Program-made: the position numbers and the translations under genes
The notes under the pieces: generated by a model
What the model was told of the DNA's origin: nothing
What the model saw: the letters and a program-made list of their open reading frames with translations, nothing else
Databases searched by the model: none
Source: Anaeramoeba flamelloides
Lineage: Eukaryota > Metamonada > Anaeramoebidae
Direction: 5' to 3'
Assembly (NCBI GenBank): GCA_027625915.1
Contig: JANTQA010000023.1
Span: 14,756,001 to 14,820,000 of the forward strand
Length of the DNA: 64,000 nt
Shown: positions 24,861-36,835 of the stretch, one piece after another
Position numbering within the stretch: the first letter of the stretch is position 1
How the letters are laid out: the number at the start of each line of letters is the position of its first letter

Positions 24861-27800
24861 ATGTCTCTCAAGAGCATTGGGCCTTATAAATTTGGTATTT
24901 TTCTTTTGATTTTGTTTATTTTTTTCACTGTTTTGGGTTCGATATTAATTTCAACTTGATTATTTTCTTTGTTTAGAGAAAACTCTTGGAACAGGTAGCT
25001 ATTCGAAAGGTTTGGTTTTTTGTTTTATTCTGAGTTTACAAAAAAAAATACAAACAAAAAAAAATATTAAATACTGATGATTCAAAAATCACTCTTCTTT
25101 GGATAACTTTCATTCTTTTTGAAAACAAAAGTGAAGCTAGCAACTCACAAAAAAACAGGAAAACAGTTTGCAATCAAAATCATTTCTTTAAAGCAACTAC
25201 GACTTAAACCAAAAAATTTTGATCGTATCAGAAGAGAAATCTCTGTACAAAGACTAATTAACCATCCAAATGTTCTTCGGCTATTTGAAGTTTACGAAAC
25301 ACAATCATATTTGTTTTTAGTTCTTGAATATATTCCTGGTGGTACGAGAATTAATTTTTTTTTTTTCCTTCTTTTTCTTCTTATTTTTAATCTTTTTTTT
25401 TTTTTTTTTTGTAAACCCTAACACAAAACAAAAAGAAAAAACCCAAAATTAAAAAAATTGAATACCTTCAGAATTGTCTTTTTTTAAAAACCTTTCTTTA
25501 TTTTTTTCAAAAAGGTTGAGCTTTTTCCCTTCTTGTTTATTTTTCAATTATTCAAATACAAATGTTTTTTTTTATTTTTTTTCCCTAATCCTCTTCATTT
25601 TGAGAAGGGTGAATTACAAACACCTAAATCAAGCCATTTTAATTCTACTCTTTTTGTTTCTTTCAGAAAATATTTGTGAATTTAAGTCAAAGATTAGTTT
25701 GAGGAATTGCTCGGGATCAAAAAACATTTTTGAAGAAATTAAGGAAACAAAAACAACTATATTTTTGATTATCAAATTGATTTTCAATTCTCAAAGTGAC
25801 TCACCACGGATTCCCTTACAACTCAAGAAACTACTTGCTTCTAAAAATAATATTTTGGAGCTGCTCTTTTTTGGTTGAAATAATCACAATTTTATCAAAA
25901 GACATGAAAAACAAACAAATAGTTTTTGCACATTTAATCCAAAGGGTTTCAATTATAAAAAAAATTTATAAAACTTAACTGTTGTGGAAAAAAAGTGAAA
26001 CATGGAAAAAAGGTGAAACACAGTTTTTAATTGGGAACATTACTGAAAATGAAAACTAAAATCAATAAAAAGAAGAAACCAATTAACTTCAAAGAATAAC
26101 CCATTATATTATTTTCAGTCAACCCAACAAATACAATTTAAATCTACTTGATTTATCGAAATTGGTAGTGTAGTTTTGGAGATCTCAAAAATAGTCAATT
26201 TTTTGAACAAATTTTTAATAATTGATCAATCAAAGAAAAACCCATACTAAAAGAGAGTATTTAAAAAATTGTTATTGTGACGAATACTTCATTTTGTCTT
26301 TGTTTATTTATTTATTCTTTTTTTCATTGATCTTACTTTGAATTTTCAGTAATGTTCCCAATTAAAAACTGTGTTTTACTTTTTTTCCATGTTTCACTTT
26401 TTTTCCACAACGGTAAAGTTTTGAAGCATTTCCAAGATAAAAAATACAATTTTTTGAAATATGATTTCCATTATCTCAATTGACAAAAAATTCAATTAAG
26501 GGTAGAGTCATTAATAGGAAAAATAATTTTTTGAAATCGAAACAAAAAATTTTGAAATTTTTATGAGGACCTAAAACCAATCAAAAACCAACAAACAAAT
26601 GATGCATGATCGATCTCCAAAAATCAACAACTAAAGATGAGGTCATTTTTCAAAAACTCCACCAAATAGAGACACTCAATTTCCAATTTGAATGTTCGTG
26701 AATTATTATTTTGAAAACAACTTTGTCAGTTTTGAAGTGTCGCTCTTTGACTCTTTTTTAGATCTCGAAAATTTCTTTTTTTCATTTTTTTAATTTCTCT
26801 CAATGAGTTTTTTTTTTCTAAAAAATGTTACAAAATCCTTAATTTGTCAAACAATATATGGTTTACAAAAAACCACAAATTGGACTAAATCTAATTAAAT
26901 TGATTATGTACTTTTAGAAAGCAATTTCTTCAAAATTTCATTTTTTCATTGAGAAACAGATTATTTTTTTCTTTTAAATTTAAATTTTTTGGAATTGCGA
27001 TCATTCTTTTCAACTTTTTTTTTTGAATTTTAATTTTTTGCTAATGATATCCTCAAGAAATTTTTTTTTGTGTTATTTGAATTTTGTCAATCAAAAGAAG
27101 GGCACTTTAAACAATACTCTTTTTAGTTCCAAGTCACTCTTTGGGTATGGAGCAAATCTAGGTAAATGACTAGAGCCTTAACAAAAAAAGATTCTCAAAT
27201 GTTTCTCAATTCCAAAAAATTCAAAATTTCAAAAGAAAAAAATTATCTGAAAAAGGTAATTAACAAAAACAAAAAATTTAAAGGATCCTAATTTCAAAAA
27301 ATCCAAATAGTAAAAAAAAAAAATTTAATCTTTTTCTTGTTTTATATTTCCAAAAGCTTAAATTTCTTCAATTGAAAGTAAACCGTTTTATTCTCTGTAC
27401 AAAAGCAATTTAAATCAATATAATCCAAATTTTTTTATTTTGTAACCTTCCTGCCTTATAAATTCACAAAAATATTTTTAACATTTTTGTTCGCTTTTCT
27501 TTTTTATGAAAATGTTGTTATGACCTTTGAATAAAGAATTTTATTGATCTAAATCCAAAAAAAACTTGTAAATTAGTTGACAAGAAGGCTGTTGTTGGAA
27601 AAAAAAATCATGTTTTGAAAGTTGGTTTATAAGAAATTAAAAAAATCTAAATTGAACAAAAAAGTTTCAAACTTTTTTTTGAATTTATCAGTATTTGACA
27701 AAGTAATATTTTTGTTCAATTCTTGTGAAAAAATTAACTGATTTAAGAGATTCGCTTCGACCAAGGAGACGTCTAAAATTAAATTAAGATATTATTTGGT

Positions 27801-30800
27801 GTCAATCACATTAGTGATACATGGTCCAAATGTCTCTTTAAAATCGATTAGTCAACTGAGTACTATTTATTGAGTCCTCAATAAAAAAATTCTATGCATT
27901 AGTAAAAAACCCAACAATTTCTGAAAAAAAAATCTGCATTTTGAAACAAATTCAAAGGTTGAATTTTCATAAATACCAAGACTCAAAAGTTGAAAAATAT
28001 CTTTCTTAAATTTGTGTCGAAATGTAGATTAGTCACTAAAAATTTCAATTTTTTTAAAATAATTAAACAATAGATTATTTTGAAAAATTATTTTCCACAT
28101 CATTGAAAATATATTGATGCTACAATTAGATTTTATAAAAAAGGAAAAAAAAACTAGCCAGTCTTTGTTTTTTTTTATGTTGATGATTATTGAGTTAATC
28201 TTTGAAATTAAAAAAATTAAAAAAATAGCTACTTTTGGAGTTTCTAAATCTAAATTATTAAATACCAGAATACAGTATTTTGGGTTTCTATTTTTAGATT
28301 TGGTAAAAAAAAAAAAACATTTGAGAAAAAAAAACAATTTTCAATTGTGATCTTTAGTAAAAATGTAATAATTTATTGTTGCAATAAGATTTATAATAGA
28401 TTTATTAGAGCCATATGAAACTTGGTGCACTAAGATCATTTACACCTCAAATTCAGGCAAATTTTCATTATAAACGAATTAGTGGTGACACTAAATCCTT
28501 AAGTAATGAAAAAAAAACCAAAGAGATCTCAAAAAGCGCAAAAGATCAATACTTTGAAACTGGCATATTTATATTTACAATAATATGGTAGGAAGTAATT
28601 CCGTTAAAAGTGAGGGAAAACAATGGAAATTCGCGTTTTTACATTTTTTTGGAAGTTTTCACATTAAAAACACATGAAAATAAACAAAAATTCAAAAAAA
28701 TTGAAATAGTGAAAACAGTTAAAAGAATAACAGCACAGGTAGAACATTTTTATAAACGGGAAAACCAAAAAAATAATCGGCTTCCCCCCTTGTTAGGTTG
28801 AAGTAAATAAATATTATAATTTATTTAGTACATATATAAAAGAAATAATATTAGAATTCTTTTAACAATTAAGTTTATTCAAAAGATGAAAGGGTTTATT
28901 TCTTATGTTTACAACAAAAGTTGAATTTGATTCCTAAATGAAACAAAGAAATATTGTTTTTTAACTTTTGTAAAACGATAATTTTGGTAAAAAAGCTACA
29001 AAATAATTATTAGAAAAAGTAAATTATAAAAAATGAAATTATTGTTTTAACAAAATGAAGCAAAGTGTTAGAAAGAAAATAACTGTCAAGAAATAAAGAC
29101 TGGTGATAAAGATAGTAAAAAAAAAAAAAATATTAGATGCAAATATGGTTTTATTGCACCTTAAAATTAAGTAGTAATTTAATTGTCTTGCTCATAAGAA
29201 CAATCAGAATTCATCCGACGAAAACAATAACTGATCAAATTTTAAAAGTAAGAACTTTTGAAACTTAAATTTAGGAAGGAAATAATTTTTTAATTGTAAA
29301 TTACCTTTTTTTGTGTCAATAAAAACTATTATTTGGAGAAAAAATTGTTTAAAGATGTCCATAAAGAACTTCAATAATGAAATTAATACCATTGAAATAT
29401 CACATTTTTTTAAAAAAATATCTTAATAAATTAATTAATAATAATAATTTTCTTAAACTTATTTGACACTTCCTTTTTTAATTATCTACTTATTGTGGAG
29501 AGACAAGATTTGGTGAAATTGAAATCAAAATCTTTTTAAATTTTTTTTTTTTTGAGTTTTAATTTTCGATTTAAATTCCTAATTTTAAAATAGTAGCGAA
29601 ATTCACAATTTCGTACAACAACAGAAGACACAGAAAGCTACGTTGTATTTTTTATATTAATAGAGTAATAGATTCAAAGAAATTGAAAACCCAAAACTAA
29701 AATACTTCAAAAACAATTAATTTCAATTTAGCAAATCTACAAATTTCAAAAAAATAAAACGAAAGAAAAACATAAAAAAATACTAAATAATTTCTCAAAT
29801 GATATTTTTTGGATATCTTACCATTAAATCCCGAATAATCGTATCAAAAAAAACATTGCAATTTTCTTTTTTATCTTGTTTTTTTTAAATAAAAAAATTC
29901 AAATAAAAAACAATTTTTTTGTTTTATTATTATTAGAAGAAGAAGTGTAAATTACACAATAGATATCTTTTCACTTGAATTTCCTTTGAGGAAATTTAAG
30001 TGTAAAATGATAAATTCCATGATTATTCATTGGAAGGGACATACCCAAATTATCTTTATGTTTAAGAAGAAAAAAGGAAAAACAAAAAGAAAAAAAATTG
30101 AAATTTAAAATGGGTTTATAAGAAGCAATTAGTAAAAAATCAAAAAAAAAAAAAAACAAACAATACTATCTTTAATTCAGTACCCCCAAAATCACAGCCA
30201 TGATACTTTTGGTTGATTTAATTTAATTTGATAATTGATCATGAATGTTAATTTGAGGATCGTTATTTAATAGTTGTAATTTCTTTTTTTTTTTTTTGAT
30301 TTTATTTACTCTAAACCTTTGGTCATTTTTAGACTTTGCTTTTTCGTTTTTATTTTCTAGTTACTCATACTTTTGCGTTTCAGTGTCACAATATTGGCAA
30401 GTAATCACCAGATCCTTTTTTTCATTTGTGACTCTTCTTCTCAGTTTCAAAAGAAAATTCAGCTAAGGGAAAAAATGGAAAAAAATAAAAAATGTTTTTG
30501 TTTATGATTACTTTTTTTTTTATACCCTTACACACATTCAAAAATGATTTCTTAATTTTTCATGTTTTTTTTTTTGATTTAATTGTGATTTTTTCATTAA
30601 TGGTGATACTATTCTGTTAGGTCTTCAAGAGTCAAGAAACTTGGCAATATTTTAGATGTATTTAGTGATATTCTATTGTATTTAAAAAAGAAAGGAAGTT
30701 ATTTGGAGTAGAAATGTCAAGAGAAAATCGGAAATACTTTTTTTCTCAATTCAAACAAAACCAAAACATCTCCAATGGTTTATTAAATGTAATTTGTAAT

Positions 30801-33800
30801 CATTTAAAACATCAAATACATTGTCAAGTTTCTTGACTCTTGAAGACCTAACAGAATAGTATCACCATTAATGAAAAAATCACAATTAAATCAAAAAAAA
30901 AAACATGAAAAATTAAGAAATCATTTTTGCACATTTGTATTCGAGCTTAAAAATTTAAAAGAATAAATATTTAATTTTTATCTATGGAATTGCTCATCCT
31001 ATGGAAATAATCACAAAATCTGGATATATCTGAATTAAAAAAAATCAATATATCTAATATATTAAATAATAATAATATTTATAATATTATTTCAAAAAAA
31101 AATTCATCAAGCTTATTAGTCCTAGTGGGTAATAAACTTATTTTTGAGTCTTTAATAAAATCCCTAAATAAAAAATTTAGGAATTCGGTGAGTGCCGTAA
31201 AGTGCCATCAAGTGCCTAGGTTTTCTTGAGATTTTCTGTTTTGTTTGTTAAGTATTCTATGTTTTTTGAGGTTTTCTATTTTATTTGTGAAGTGTTCTAG
31301 GTTTTTTTTTTTACTTTTTGAAATAAATAGAAAACTCAAAAAAACCTTCTGTTTATTTCTAAAGTAAAAAAAACCTAACGAAAATCAATAGATTTTTCAA
31401 AGAAACATAAAACTTAAGAAAACCTAACGGCGCTTTTCCAGAATTTAAAAGATTTTTCTCTATTCTTTTGAATTTTGGAAAAGCTAACGGCGTTTTTTTT
31501 TTTAATTTGAGAAAATAACCGATAATTTCATAAATTTTCTTTTTATTTCTAAAATTAAAAAAAAACTAACCGCACACAAGAGGGGTTAATCACTCCTCCC
31601 TTAAATAATAAAAAAAAAAAATATTTAATACTTTTTAATCATCACAAAGTTAAAAAAAATTTCTCAAAAATAGATTTTAAAAATGAAATTTAAGAATAAT
31701 TGTGGTGATTGAATGGTGCTAAAATGATTAATCTTTTAACTTTTATTAATTTCATTATCAATTATTTAGAAACTAATTGTTGGCCACGCTGTTATAATTC
31801 ATTTTTTGACGCATTAATTCTAAAAAAATTTTATATACGGACACCCTTTTTTTTTTAATATTAATAGGAGAATTATTTGATTATATTGCTAAAAACGGAA
31901 GAATTCCCAGTGATCAAGCAAGACAGTTTTTTCAACAAATAATTTATGGAATTGAACATATGCACTCGTTTTTAATAACCCACCGAGATTTGAAACCAGA
32001 AAATCTATTATTAGATGAAAACAATAATATCAAAATTGCAGATTTTGGAATGGCACGTATTATGAAAACTGGGGGATTACTACAAACAGCATGCGGTTCT
32101 CCACATTATGTTGCACCAGAAGTTCTTATAGTAAATTTCATATATATTTTTTTATTTAGATTTTTTTAAGCTCTCTCTCTCTTTTTTTTAATTCCTTTCA
32201 AATCAGTGAAAGTAAAATTCAACACACTTTTTTTTTTTTTTTTATCAAAAGCATACTATTCCTTTTTAAATTTAAGAGGAGGTTCAATTAGAAGTAAGAG
32301 TATTATACCAGAAGCCAATATTTTCACTTTTTTCTGAATTTTAAAATTGATCATAAAACAACATTATTATTCTATATTTTTGATGTTTTTTTGATTTTTA
32401 TTGGTTAAAATACTCCCTAAAAGGTCACTTATTTTTTTTTTTTTCAAACCTAAAATAAAAACCCACAATAGAATGTTGAAATAAGAACAAAAGGTAAATC
32501 ATTTAACATTTCTCAAAGATAGATAAGACAATTCAACTTAACATTCTATTGTGTCATTTTATTTTATGATGTAAAAAAAAATTGAATAATTTTTCAAAAA
32601 GTAATTTGAAGACTAAAAAGCAAGAGACACATTCAAAGTTAAAAAAGTTGTTTATTTGATTATTCTTTAAAATTGGTAAAAAACTTATAATTTTAACTTT
32701 ATTGTTGCTACTCCCAAAAAAAAAACAAAAGACTTGATGAAAAATATTTTAATGTAGGTAGAATGTTGTTGAGTGCCGTCAAGTGCCGTGAGTGCCATAG
32801 AGTGCCTAGGTTTTTTTTTTTAATTTCTAAAATTAAAAAAAAAACAACGGCGGTTTTCTTGAGGTTTTCTTGAGGTTTTCTGTTTTATTTGTTAAATCTA
32901 TCGATTTTCTTTAGGTTTTTTTGAGTTTTCAGTTTTATCTGTGAAGTGTTCTAGGTTTTTTTTTACTTTTTGAAATATTTGGAAAATCTATTGATTTTAG
33001 TTAGGTTTTTTTTACTTTAGAAATAAACCGAAAACCTATTGATTTTCTAAATATTTCAAAAAGTAAAAAAAAACCTAGAACACTTAACAAATAAAACAAA
33101 AAAACCCGAGAAAACCTAGCACTTTAAGATATTCTACGAAACTCTACAACACCCCGCGCAACTTTCAAAAACCAAACAACTTTTGACTAAAACATATCTT
33201 TCTGTTTTCTTTTAATACATTCACCAAAATGAAAAAAACTTTTCTTATATAATTAATTCTCTCAAAAATAGGGAAAAGGATACGATGGACCGATTTCTGA
33301 TATTTGGTCGTGTGGTGTAATTCTATTTGCCTTATTAACTGGGAATTTACCGTTTGAATCTTCAAATACAATTAATTTGTTATCAAAAGTGAAGTCTGGA
33401 AAATATAAATATAAAGTTCAAGTTTTAGAAGAGGAAAAAGATATAATAAAAAGAATGTTGACTGTGAATCCTAAAAAGAGGATCACCCTAAATGATATTA
33501 AAAAGCATCCATGGTTTTTACAAAATTTTCCAAAAAGATATATCCCACCATCGCCACCAATCAATTATGAGAATGAAGTCCAAAAGGCAATACCAAAAAA
33601 TAAAATAGACGTTGAAATTGTTGATTACTTAGTAAAATTAGGACTAATGGACAGTAATAAAATTAATGAATCCCTAACAAGTAATGAACCAAATATTATA
33701 AAATTGTTTTATGCGCATTATTTTAAAAATATTTCAACAATTGAAAATTATCTAAATGATGATACTACTAAAAGAGGATTAAACAACAGAAAAACACAAT

Positions 33801-35587
33801 CTTTAAAAAGAAAGAAAAGAAAAAAATCATTAACAAGAAAAAAGTTTAAATCAAAACAGCAAAATGAAAACCAGAAAACGAATAATCACCAAAATCATAA
33901 CGATAATAAAAGTAATACTGATACTGAGAACGATAATGATAATAATAAAGAAAATGAAACAACAAAAATAATGAAACTTCAAAAATTAATTGAAAAAACT
34001 AATAAAGAAAATATTCTCGATATTAGAGAATATTCAAAAATTATTTTAAAAGTAAATTCCATTGATGATGTTAATAAGCATAAGAATCATATTTTTTCAG
34101 AGAAAACGAGATCAAAAAGTCTTCAAAAAAACCCTCTTATGAAAAAAAAAAAATTTAGAACATTAGATAAAGAAGAGCAACGAATTTTAAATATCAAAAA
34201 TAATTTCACAAATAGCAATTTTACAAGTATTGAGAATATTAATTTTACACTTGATCTTGATAAATTTGAAAATTATGAAAAAAATGAAAGAAGAAGAAGT
34301 GAATCAGTTGGAATAAGAAAGCCATTTGAAACAAAAAATTCAAATATTTCTGATAAAGAAAAAAGGAAAAAGAATAATAAAAGGAAAAAGAAAAAGAAAA
34401 AGCATAAAAGAAAAAAAAATAAAGAGAGGAAAAACAAATATAAAGGTAAGGATAAGGATAATGAAACTGAAGATGATACAGATACAGAAAAAGATCAAGA
34501 TCAAGATAAAAGAAAAAAGAATAAAGATAAAAAAAGCAAATATAAAGATAAAGGAAATGAAAATGAAAATGAAAATAATACAGATACGGATAAAGATAAA
34601 GAGAATGATAAAAGAAAAAAGAAAAAACATAAGAAAAAAAAAGAAAAAAATAAGCAAAAAGAAAAAGATAACGATAATGTTATAGGTAATATCAATAATA
34701 ATAATGATTCCGAAAATAATGATAAAGAGCAGGACAGTGACGAAATCAGTGCTGAAGTTGATAAAAGCAATACTGATAATAAAAATGAAAATGTTATTAC
34801 AAAGAAAAAGCATAATAAAAAAGAAAAAAAAACAAAATCAAATAAAAAAAAACATCAAAAACATAAAGACGAAAACTTCAAAAAAAAAAAAAAGCATAAA
34901 AATAATAATGAAAAAGAAAATAATAATGAAAAAGAAAACAATAATTCTACCAAAATCAAAAGAACTTCAAATTTTAATAAAAAAGCTCAAAACAATATTT
35001 TTTCTGATTTACCCGAAGAAGAATTCGATTTTAAAAAAAATTATTGGAATCAACAATTAATTAGCAAAAAAAAGCAAAGATCCTTGAATCAGCAGTTGAA
35101 AAAACAATTGAAAAAGGCTAAAAAAGATTTGATGAAACATTTACAAAAAAACCAAAATCTGCCGATTTTTTTTGGAAATGATCGAATTATTGCCGTAAGT
35201 ACAGGATCATTTCTGTCTGTCATAACAGAATTGCAGATTGCGCTCACGATTTGCAACCTTGATTGGATTTACCCTGATATTTATACACTAAAAGCAACCT
35301 TGCAAAAATTACAAATCAAAATCAAAATCCTTGAATCAGATTTAACTAAAATAATTGATATTATCGCAAAATCCATGTTTGAAGAAAAAAACTTGAAACA
35401 ATTTCCAAATTTGTCGAAAGAAGAACAATTAGATCAGCTTCGTCATCATGTATGGGAAGAATTAGACCAGTTAGAAAAAATTAAACAAAAAACTTGGAAG
35501 ATTTCTATTCAATTTATTTGGAAAACTGGTTCTTCAAAAAAATTTATTGAAGAATCGAAAAATTTAATTAGATTTTTAAATCAATGA
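24861..35587 (+). CDS. BRSK/SAD-like AMPK-family Ser/Thr kinase
   Basis: Five exons: 24861-24894, 24977-25009, 25132-25341, 31868-32130 and 33272-35587; all junctions are GT-AG and keep frame; 951 residues. Kinase domain at about 9-262: Gly loop GTGSYSKV at 16-23, Lys38 in AIK, HRDLKPEN at 131-138, DFG at 151-153, QTACGSPHY at 165-173 with the LKB1-type T-loop Thr166, and APE at 175-177. Catalytically complete. DIWSCGVILFALLTG and the T-loop wording are closest to BRSK/SAD kinases, which control polarity and vesicle release in animals. A UBA-like segment at about 294-335 and a C-terminal part ending WKISIQFIW...KFIEESKNLI resemble the BRSK UBA and KA1-like region. Between them lies about 400 residues of Lys/Asn/Asp/Glu low complexity, much longer than in animal BRSK. 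Intron 3 is 6.5 kb of repeats. Confidence 0.92.
25970..26422. mobile_element. MITE with about 70-bp near-perfect TIRs
   Basis: In kinase intron 3. 25981-26050 (starting GTTGTGGAAAAAAAGTGAAA) and 26342-26411 are inverted copies with only a few mismatches. Similarity extends about 11 bases further out (AAAACTT-AC). The middle of about 290 bases has no protein. A decayed copy lies at 59481-59830. Confidence 0.85.
26685..27320. repeat. T-rich minisatellite block, copy 2, with inverted half
   Basis: In kinase intron 3. 26685-27105 repeats the order of 15915-16700 (CAATTTCCAATTT, ATTATTTTGAAAA, then T-rich units with TGCGATCATTCTTTTCAACT). From about 27190 the complementary A-rich form appears (AGGATCCTAATTTCAAAAAA), also present near 62089. 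Confidence 0.55.
27490..27700 (-). mobile_element. LINE ORF fragment, minus
   Basis: Same orientation as 7305-7510: CTTTGAATAAAGAATTTTAT, then AAATTGAAC and GAATTTATCAGTA. Decayed copy of the pre-RT part of a LINE, in kinase intron 3. Confidence 0.45.
27798..28439 (-). mobile_element. 650-bp TIR element D, full-length copy 2
   Basis: Ends are GGTGTCAATCACATTAGTGA followed by ACATGGTCCAAATGTCTCTT, and in inverse GTGCACCAAGTTTCATATGG followed by CTCTAATAAATC. Matches the other copies internally (GACTAATCTACATTTCGACA and CAATAAATTATTACATTTTT in reverse complement). No transposase frame is visible. Confidence 0.65.
29936..30482 (-). mobile_element. SINE-like element with LINE A tail, copy 1
   Basis: In kinase intron 3. 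Matches 41253-41803 over its full length (GATAATTGATCATGAATGTT, GTTACTCATACTTT, CACAGCCATGATACTTTTGG). Its minus-strand 3' end is the LINE A terminus: remnants of the LINE C-terminal frame (NNHGIY) and then GTGTAATTTACACTTCTTC. A LINE tail on a different body is the usual design of a SINE mobilised by that LINE. No clear Pol III A/B boxes were found, so an internally deleted LINE is the alternative. Confidence 0.65.
30539..30929. mobile_element. Fold-back element with 110-bp near-identical arms
   Basis: In kinase intron 3. Left arm 30539-30648 (CAAAAATGATTTCTTAATTT...) and right arm 30820-30929 are inverted copies with only one or two differences, around a loop of about 170 bases. CACATT is directly repeated on both sides (30533-30538 and 30930-30935), consistent with a 6-bp target duplication. 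Looks young. Confidence 0.85.
30950..31576 (-). mobile_element. Modular palindrome element H4 plus flanking repeat
   Basis: In kinase intron 3. The flank 30950-31170 is the reverse complement of the flank of H3. The element proper starts near 31187 with GTGAGTGCCGTAAAGTGCCA and TCAAGTGCCTAGG. It then has CTTGAGGTTTTCTGTTTT-type units, palindrome type 1, a type-2 palindrome (CCAGAATTTAAAAGA...TCTTTTGAATTTTGG) and a further type 1 ending near 31576. Confidence 0.85.
32464..32553. mobile_element. 90-bp MITE, copy 1
   Basis: Ends CACAATAGAATGTTGA and TTAACATTCTATTGTG, in kinase intron 4. A second 90-bp copy with the same ends lies at 62284-62373, with different middles but the same length. Confidence 0.8.
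32769..33160. mobile_element. Modular palindrome element H5 (nested)
   Basis: In kinase intron 4. Begins GAGTGCCGTCAAGTGCCGTG and AGTGCCATAGAGTGCC. Then a short type-1 core, repeated CTTGAGGTTTTCTTGAGG units and a long nested palindrome at about 32945-33085 (GTGTTCTAGGTTTTTTTTTA on the left, CCTAGAACACTT on the right). It ends about 110 bases before the last exon. Confidence 0.85.
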
Positions 35588-36110
35588 TTTTCTAATCTAA
35601 TCTTTTCTTTTTATTTATTCTTTTTTTAACCTATTTCCCATTTCTTCATTTTTTTTTTTTTTTTCTTGTTTTATTCTTTTCTAAATTTTTTCTTTCTTTT
35701 CTTATTTTTTTTTGTTTAAATAAAACAGAACAAAAAGAATAAGAAACCAATAATTTTAATTAATAAAATTTCATCGAAACTCATTAAATAATTAATAACA
35801 TCCACTCAAACATGTTTTAAAAAATGAACAAAATTTATAACAATTTTTCTTTTGATATTAAAAGCATTATGAACTTTTGTCACATTTTATATTGATGGTA
35901 TATAAGATTAATCATGTTTTATAATGTGTTATAAATTATGGATTTTGAAAAAAAATAATAGAATAAAAAATATTCAGAATACATCTTTTTAAAATTGCTA
36001 TGCTGTGAAATATTGAGATAGAAAAATCTTTTAAATTGTAAAATAGAATTAAAAAACATTTTTTTTTTTTTTTTATTGATTGAGGGTAGTGATCAAAGAT
36101 CCTCTTATAG

Positions 36111-36289
36111 CCGTTAGGTTTTTTTCAATTTTAGAAATAAAAAGTAAATTTAATTAATTTTCTTTTAATTTCTGAAATTAAAAAAAACCTCGATTAGTTT
36201 TTTTTTAATTTAAAAGAATTGAGTAAAATTTAAGATTTTACTCTATTCTTTTGAATTTTGGAAAAGTTATGCACTTGACGGCACTCACT
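36111..36289. mobile_element. Modular palindrome element H6
   Basis: CCGTTAGGTTTTTTTCAATT opens a type-1 palindrome to about 36187. A type-2 palindrome follows (TTTAAAAGAATTGAGTAAAA... TTTTACTCTATTCTTTTGAA), then the linker GCACTTGACGGCACTCAC at 36271-36288. TAGTGATCA before and TGATCACTA after form an outer inverted repeat. Confidence 0.85.
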
Positions 36290-36599
36290 ATGATCACTAA
36301 TGATAAATTACTAATTTAGATGATAAAAAAGAAAAAAATAATTTTCGTAATCTAGCAAGTTCCAAATTTTTATTTGTTGAAAAAACAAAAAGAAAAATTC
36401 CAAAGAAAAAAAAAAAAAAAAAAGCAATCGAAAAAACAAAAAAAGGGGTTTTTTAAGATACTGGTAAAAAATTAAAAAAAAAACCCAACAAATGCCCTTT
36501 TTATCAAGAACTCTCAAAAAAACAGATACAATCCATTTATTAAAAATTTTGTCATTTTGTTATGTCTAAGAAATCGTGAATGCTACGTTGAGAAGTAGT

Positions 36600-36822
36600 T
36601 CTTTAGTAGATACTATTTTTTTCTTTTTGATCAAATCTTTATTAATCGTTCCAGTTTTTGTTTTTGTCTTTTCTTTTTATTTTAAAGTTGCCCACATCAA
36701 CTGATTAGTTTCATCCCTTCAATTATTAGTAGGTAACCACTTGATTTTGCTTCTTAGTAACTCTTCTTCCTAATAAAAAGGAAATTCGACAAGGGGAAAA
36801 ATAGAAAAAAATAAAAAACAAT
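36600..36822 (-). mobile_element. SINE-like element, decayed copy
   Basis: Shares TAACCACTTGATTT, AACTCTTCTTCC and GGGGAAAAATAGAAAAAAAT with 41253-41803 in the same order. It lacks the LINE-tail part. Confidence 0.45.
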
Positions 36823-36835
36823 TGTTTTTTTTTAT

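Noticed and set aside
25474-25978. Open frames in kinase intron 3
   Set aside because: Phe/Leu/Asn-rich without recognisable domains. The kinase domain continues correctly from 25341 to 31868, so this lies inside an intron.
28610-28801. 63-codon frame in kinase intron 3
   Set aside because: Looks less repetitive than its surroundings, but there is no homology I recognise, no splice context, and it lies within a spliced intron.
34340-34813. Long minus-strand frames of Ile/Phe/Leu
   Set aside because: Antisense of the A-rich Lys/Asn linker of the kinase; composition artefact.
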